64,000 nucleotides of DNA from Tissierella sp. MB52-C2 (GTDB lineage: Bacteria; Bacillota; Clostridia; Tissierellales; Tissierellaceae), in NCBI RefSeq assembly GCF_030931715.1, contig NZ_CP133261.1:3078643-3142642 (forward strand), read 5' to 3'. Under the pieces are notes generated by a model. It was not told the origin of the DNA. It saw only the letters and a program-made list of their open reading frames with translations, and searched no databases. Both the position numbers and the translations under genes were made by a program. Of the stretch, positions 61,450 through 64,000 are shown one piece after another (within the stretch, counting starts at the first letter, position 1; every line of letters starts with the position of its first letter).

Positions 61450-64000
61450 CTATTTAAGAGGTCCGCTAACATCTATTGTATATGAACCTGTTCCCGAATA
61501 TTTATATATATAAAGATAATATCTACCTACTGTTGCATCATAAGAACCTGTTAGTCTTTCACCTGTAGTTGAAGTAGGATACGCTACATAATTTATAGTA
61601 TCTGATGCTTTATAAAGCATCCAGCTAATTCCTAAATCCCTATCTGGTGTTACATTGATATCGACTTCTCCATTGGAGATTACATCAAAATAGTATATAT
61701 CTTCATTGTCATTACTATGAAACTCTGCTAAAACTGTAAGTTCACTGGTTATAGGTCCATTTGCATTATCAAATATATCATTTGGTTCAGCCTCAGATGT
61801 GATACCATCACTAGGATTAATTTCAGGTTCATTAATTATTACCTGTGCCTCATCTGTATTTATCTCTCCTTTATCATCTACTACTGTCAAAGTTGCTGTA
61901 AATGTACCTGCCGTTAAGTAGGTATAGTATGGATTTGCTTCTGTGCTTGTACTGCCATCTCCAAAATCCCATAGATATGATATTATAGTCCCATCACTAT
62001 CTTTAGAGCCCATACTACTAAAGCTTATCTCCTCACCTTTCGTCGCAACATATGGTCCATTTGCTTCTGCTACTGGAGGATTGTTTACCTGTATTGTCCC
62101 ATCACCTGTAAGTATTCCATGAAATACTACATCAAATTCTGCTTCATCTAATGAATTCACTTTATAATTTGTAAAGTAGCATACTACTGTTTCATACCCA
62201 CTCCATGGATAAGATGTAAGTGCGTTTAAAGATTCATTCGCCATTAAATCCATGTATTCCCAATCTGCTATAGGTCCTTGAGATGTTGCTTTTGTATATG
62301 TCCCACGTAATGTGAATGTTTTAAAAAATTCTGATTGTGATTGAGTTGTTGTTATATTTGTCAAATCCACAACTGAAGTTATATCTGAGTATATTGACTC
62401 CAGGTCTTTTCTTGTATGGGTTTCTAAGTAGTCATCAGCTACAAGAGGAACATAGTAAGTATTTATGTTGTCTACTAAATGTTGCATTTGATTTTGATAT
62501 TCTGTGTTTAATCGATTATCATTACTATATTGGCTTATTAAGTTATCATATTCCCTTACATTATTTGTCTTTACGGCATTATTTAAACTGTTAAACATAT
62601 CCTTATTCTTTTCATGCATATAATTATAAACAGCAAAACCATAGGTATAAAAAGTAAAACCACTATCATATGATGAATGTAAAGTTTTAGATAAGGAATA
62701 TCTGTCTTCCACTCTTCCAATATTGGATACCATAGTTTTTCTCGGAACAATCCCATCAGTACGAGTAGAACCAGCAAACCATTCAGCTCCACCTTCTTCA
62801 AACCATGTTAATCTTTCATTATTATAAATCTCCGATTCCCCCCACATACCAGGTACTAAATATCTACCTTGTAAATAGTGAGTAAATTCATGGCGGAATA
62901 ACTCTTCTAATGTATATATGCTATCTTGAGGAGTTCTTTCATAGGTATAAAAGGATCCCCAGCTCTCTATATACATACCGCCATTATTAGTATCTAGCCC
63001 AAACAAATATCTATTCATATTATACTCATGAGGACTATTATAAATATAGCATGTCAATACTTCATCAGTATTATTGGCCTCAAGTGGAGTATCACTTCCT
63101 ATGGCTCTATAAAATTGTGCTCTAACTTCATGTGAAGCCCAATATAGCCTTTTAACTTTATCAATTGTAACATCATCTCCAGCATATATGATTAATTTAT
63201 CATCATCAAAAGTATATCTTTTAGGCAGATATTTATTTATTCCATCTTGTGTGATTTCCTTAATATCTATTCTTCTGCCATAATAATCTAATCCATCATA
63301 ATTATCTACTATGGATGAAGCAGCTTGAAAATACGGTTCCTCTAAATACGGATAGGAGCTCATTGCCTGTGTGAGGACTCTATTTCCTTCACTTGGATTA
63401 CTATGAACTTTCCCTAACGTTCCCATCCAGTATAGTCCATTATTTATAAGCCATCCATTATCTGAATTAAAGTTTCCTAATAGTGCTATATTGGATACTT
63501 GTGTTATAAAATCATCAATTCTGCCGTACCAAATAGTTTTTGATGGTATAACTCCATTATAAAGTTCTTCATTAATGTCATATTCTATACCACCACCTAA
63601 GTTGTAAATAGCTGTTCCTTTTGCATTATCCTTTATATAGGTATTTATATTTGATTGAAATTGCTGAAATATAGGAATAGTGCGGTTGATTATATCTACA
63701 TTGGTTGACCCGTTCCACATAAGAAGACCTATGGAAGATACTAAATCATCCTGCTGTGCTGTACCTAATTTGAAGTTAACATTATTCATAACTGAAACTA
63801 TTGCAGGTAAACATTTATCATGATAATTTCTACTATTAAGCTCACTTAATTGACTATTATAAAATCCTAAATAAAAACCTGCTCTAACTACTTCACAAAG
63901 TGTAGGGATACCTTTGTTATCTGTACTTGTATATTGTCTTCCACGAACATTTATTGCATCAATAAGCGCTTCCATACGACTTTGATTAGAATAAAATTCA
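61450..64000 (-). CDS. Secreted collagenase (M9 family), N-terminus beyond the window
   Basis: At least 849 residues; the frame stays open to the right edge, so the signal peptide and start are not seen. The first part matches the collagenase activator domain ('GIPTLCEVVRAGFYLGFYNS', 'GLLMWNGSTNVDIINRTI'). The gluzincin peptidase domain has HEFTH (zinc and catalytic residues) in 'EELFRHEFTHYLQGRY' and the third ligand in 'WFEEGGAEWFAGS'. Then follow one PKD domain ('NPPVAEANGPYVATKGEEISF', 'YLWDFGDGSTS') and one C-terminal pre-peptidase/collagen-binding domain ('NGEVDINVTPDRDLGISWML', 'YYLYIYKYSGTGSYTI'). It should bind and degrade collagen-like protein outside the cell and so supply peptides for fermentation. 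Confidence 0.92.
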   Translation of the reverse strand, partial: EFYSNQSRMEALIDAINVRGRQYTSTDNKGIPTLCEVVRAGFYLGFYNSQLSELNSRNYHDKCLPAIVSVMNNVNFKLGTAQQDDLVSSIGLLMWNGSTNVDIINRTIPIFQQFQSNINTYIKDNAKGTAIYNLGGGIEYDINEELYNGVIPSKTIWYGRIDDFITQVSNIALLGNFNSDNGWLINNGLYWMGTLGKVHSNPSEGNRVLTQAMSSYPYLEEPYFQAASSIVDNYDGLDYYGRRIDIKEITQDGINKYLPKRYTFDDDKLIIYAGDDVTIDKVKRLYWASHEVRAQFYRAIGSDTPLEANNTDEVLTCYIYNSPHEYNMNRYLFGLDTNNGGMYIESWGSFYTYERTPQDSIYTLEELFRHEFTHYLQGRYLVPGMWGESEIYNNERLTWFEEGGAEWFAGSTRTDGIVPRKTMVSNIGRVEDRYSLSKTLHSSYDSGFTFYTYGFAVYNYMHEKNKDMFNSLNNAVKTNNVREYDNLISQYSNDNRLNTEYQNQMQHLVDNINTYYVPLVADDYLETHTRKDLESIYSDITSVVDLTNITTTQSQSEFFKTFTLRGTYTKATSQGPIADWEYMDLMANESLNALTSYPWSGYETVVCYFTNYKVNSLDEAEFDVVFHGILTGDGTIQVNNPPVAEANGPYVATKGEEISFSSMGSKDSDGTIISYLWDFGDGSTSTEANPYYTYLTAGTFTATLTVVDDKGEINTDEAQVIINEPEINPSDGITSEAEPNDIFDNANGPITSELTVLAEFHSNDNEDIYYFDVISNGEVDINVTPDRDLGISWMLYKASDTINYVAYPTSTTGERLTGSYDATVGRYYLYIYKYSGTGSYTIDVSGPLK

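Noticed and set aside
1-64000. tRNA or rRNA genes, insertion sequences, integrases, prophage genes
   Set aside because: None was recognised. The holin-like name of the gene at 52925 refers to a membrane-protein family and is not evidence of a phage.

Overview
The window is a low-GC, AT-rich bacterial chromosome segment, most likely from an anaerobic, spore-forming, amino-acid-fermenting member of the Clostridia (a Tissierella/Sporanaerobacter-like relative is my guess from gene content). The evidence is: sporulation and germination genes (spoIIR, sleB-ypeB, gerABC, spmAB, a SipL-like SPOCS/LysM protein); a full lysine aminomutase operon; a ferredoxin-dependent 2-oxoacid oxidoreductase operon with an ADP-forming acyl-CoA synthetase; a secreted collagenase; and a HesB-like gene with an in-frame TGA that looks like selenocysteine. 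Nearly everything is on the minus strand. Only the H-NOX chemoreceptor, a DUF1858 gene and a ComFB-like gene are on plus.

Layout from left to right. 1-10457: cell-surface operon of four exported proteins, one of them a 2061-residue IPT/TIG-repeat protein and the last an SLH-anchored protein cut by the window edge. 10541-15912: an S41/PDZ protease and two LtaS-like sulfatases, one fused to a degenerate GDPD-like domain. 16035-25601: lysine fermentation operon (kdd-kamA-kamB-kamC-kamD-kamE and a small coiled-coil gene) preceded by a sigma-54 activator gene and a clear -24/-12 promoter. 25684-37815: murI, a lipoprotein, the sleB-ypeB and spoIIR sporulation genes, a gerABC operon, ispE, sipL-like and veg. 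37876-47328: 2-oxoacid degradation operon (MFS transporter, ferredoxin, three oxidoreductase subunits, acyl-CoA synthetase, 2-hydroxyacid dehydrogenase, Na+/solute symporter, GntR/FadR regulator). Its promoter carries a FadR-type palindrome between -35 and -10. 47459-49261: divergent H-NOX chemoreceptor. 49375-54819: spmAB, mgtE with a possible regulatory leader peptide, the HesB-like selenoprotein, and several small membrane, redox and regulatory genes. 54838-61364: the conserved block metG-tatD-rnmV-ksgA plus a 490-residue repeat protein, with metG behind a T-box. 61450-64000: a collagenase whose N-terminus lies beyond the window.

The genes fit one lifestyle. Extracellular protein is cut by the collagenase, and lysine and other amino acids are fermented through the kam and 2-oxoacid operons, with ATP made by the ADP-forming synthetase. 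The H-NOX receptor could steer the cell away from oxygen, and spores provide survival. The most interesting new signals are regulatory: the mgtE leader ORF with alternative pairings, the CsoR-like palindrome in the selenoprotein promoter, the sigma-54 control of lysine fermentation, and a structured repeat with covarying stems between the metG T-box and its gene.
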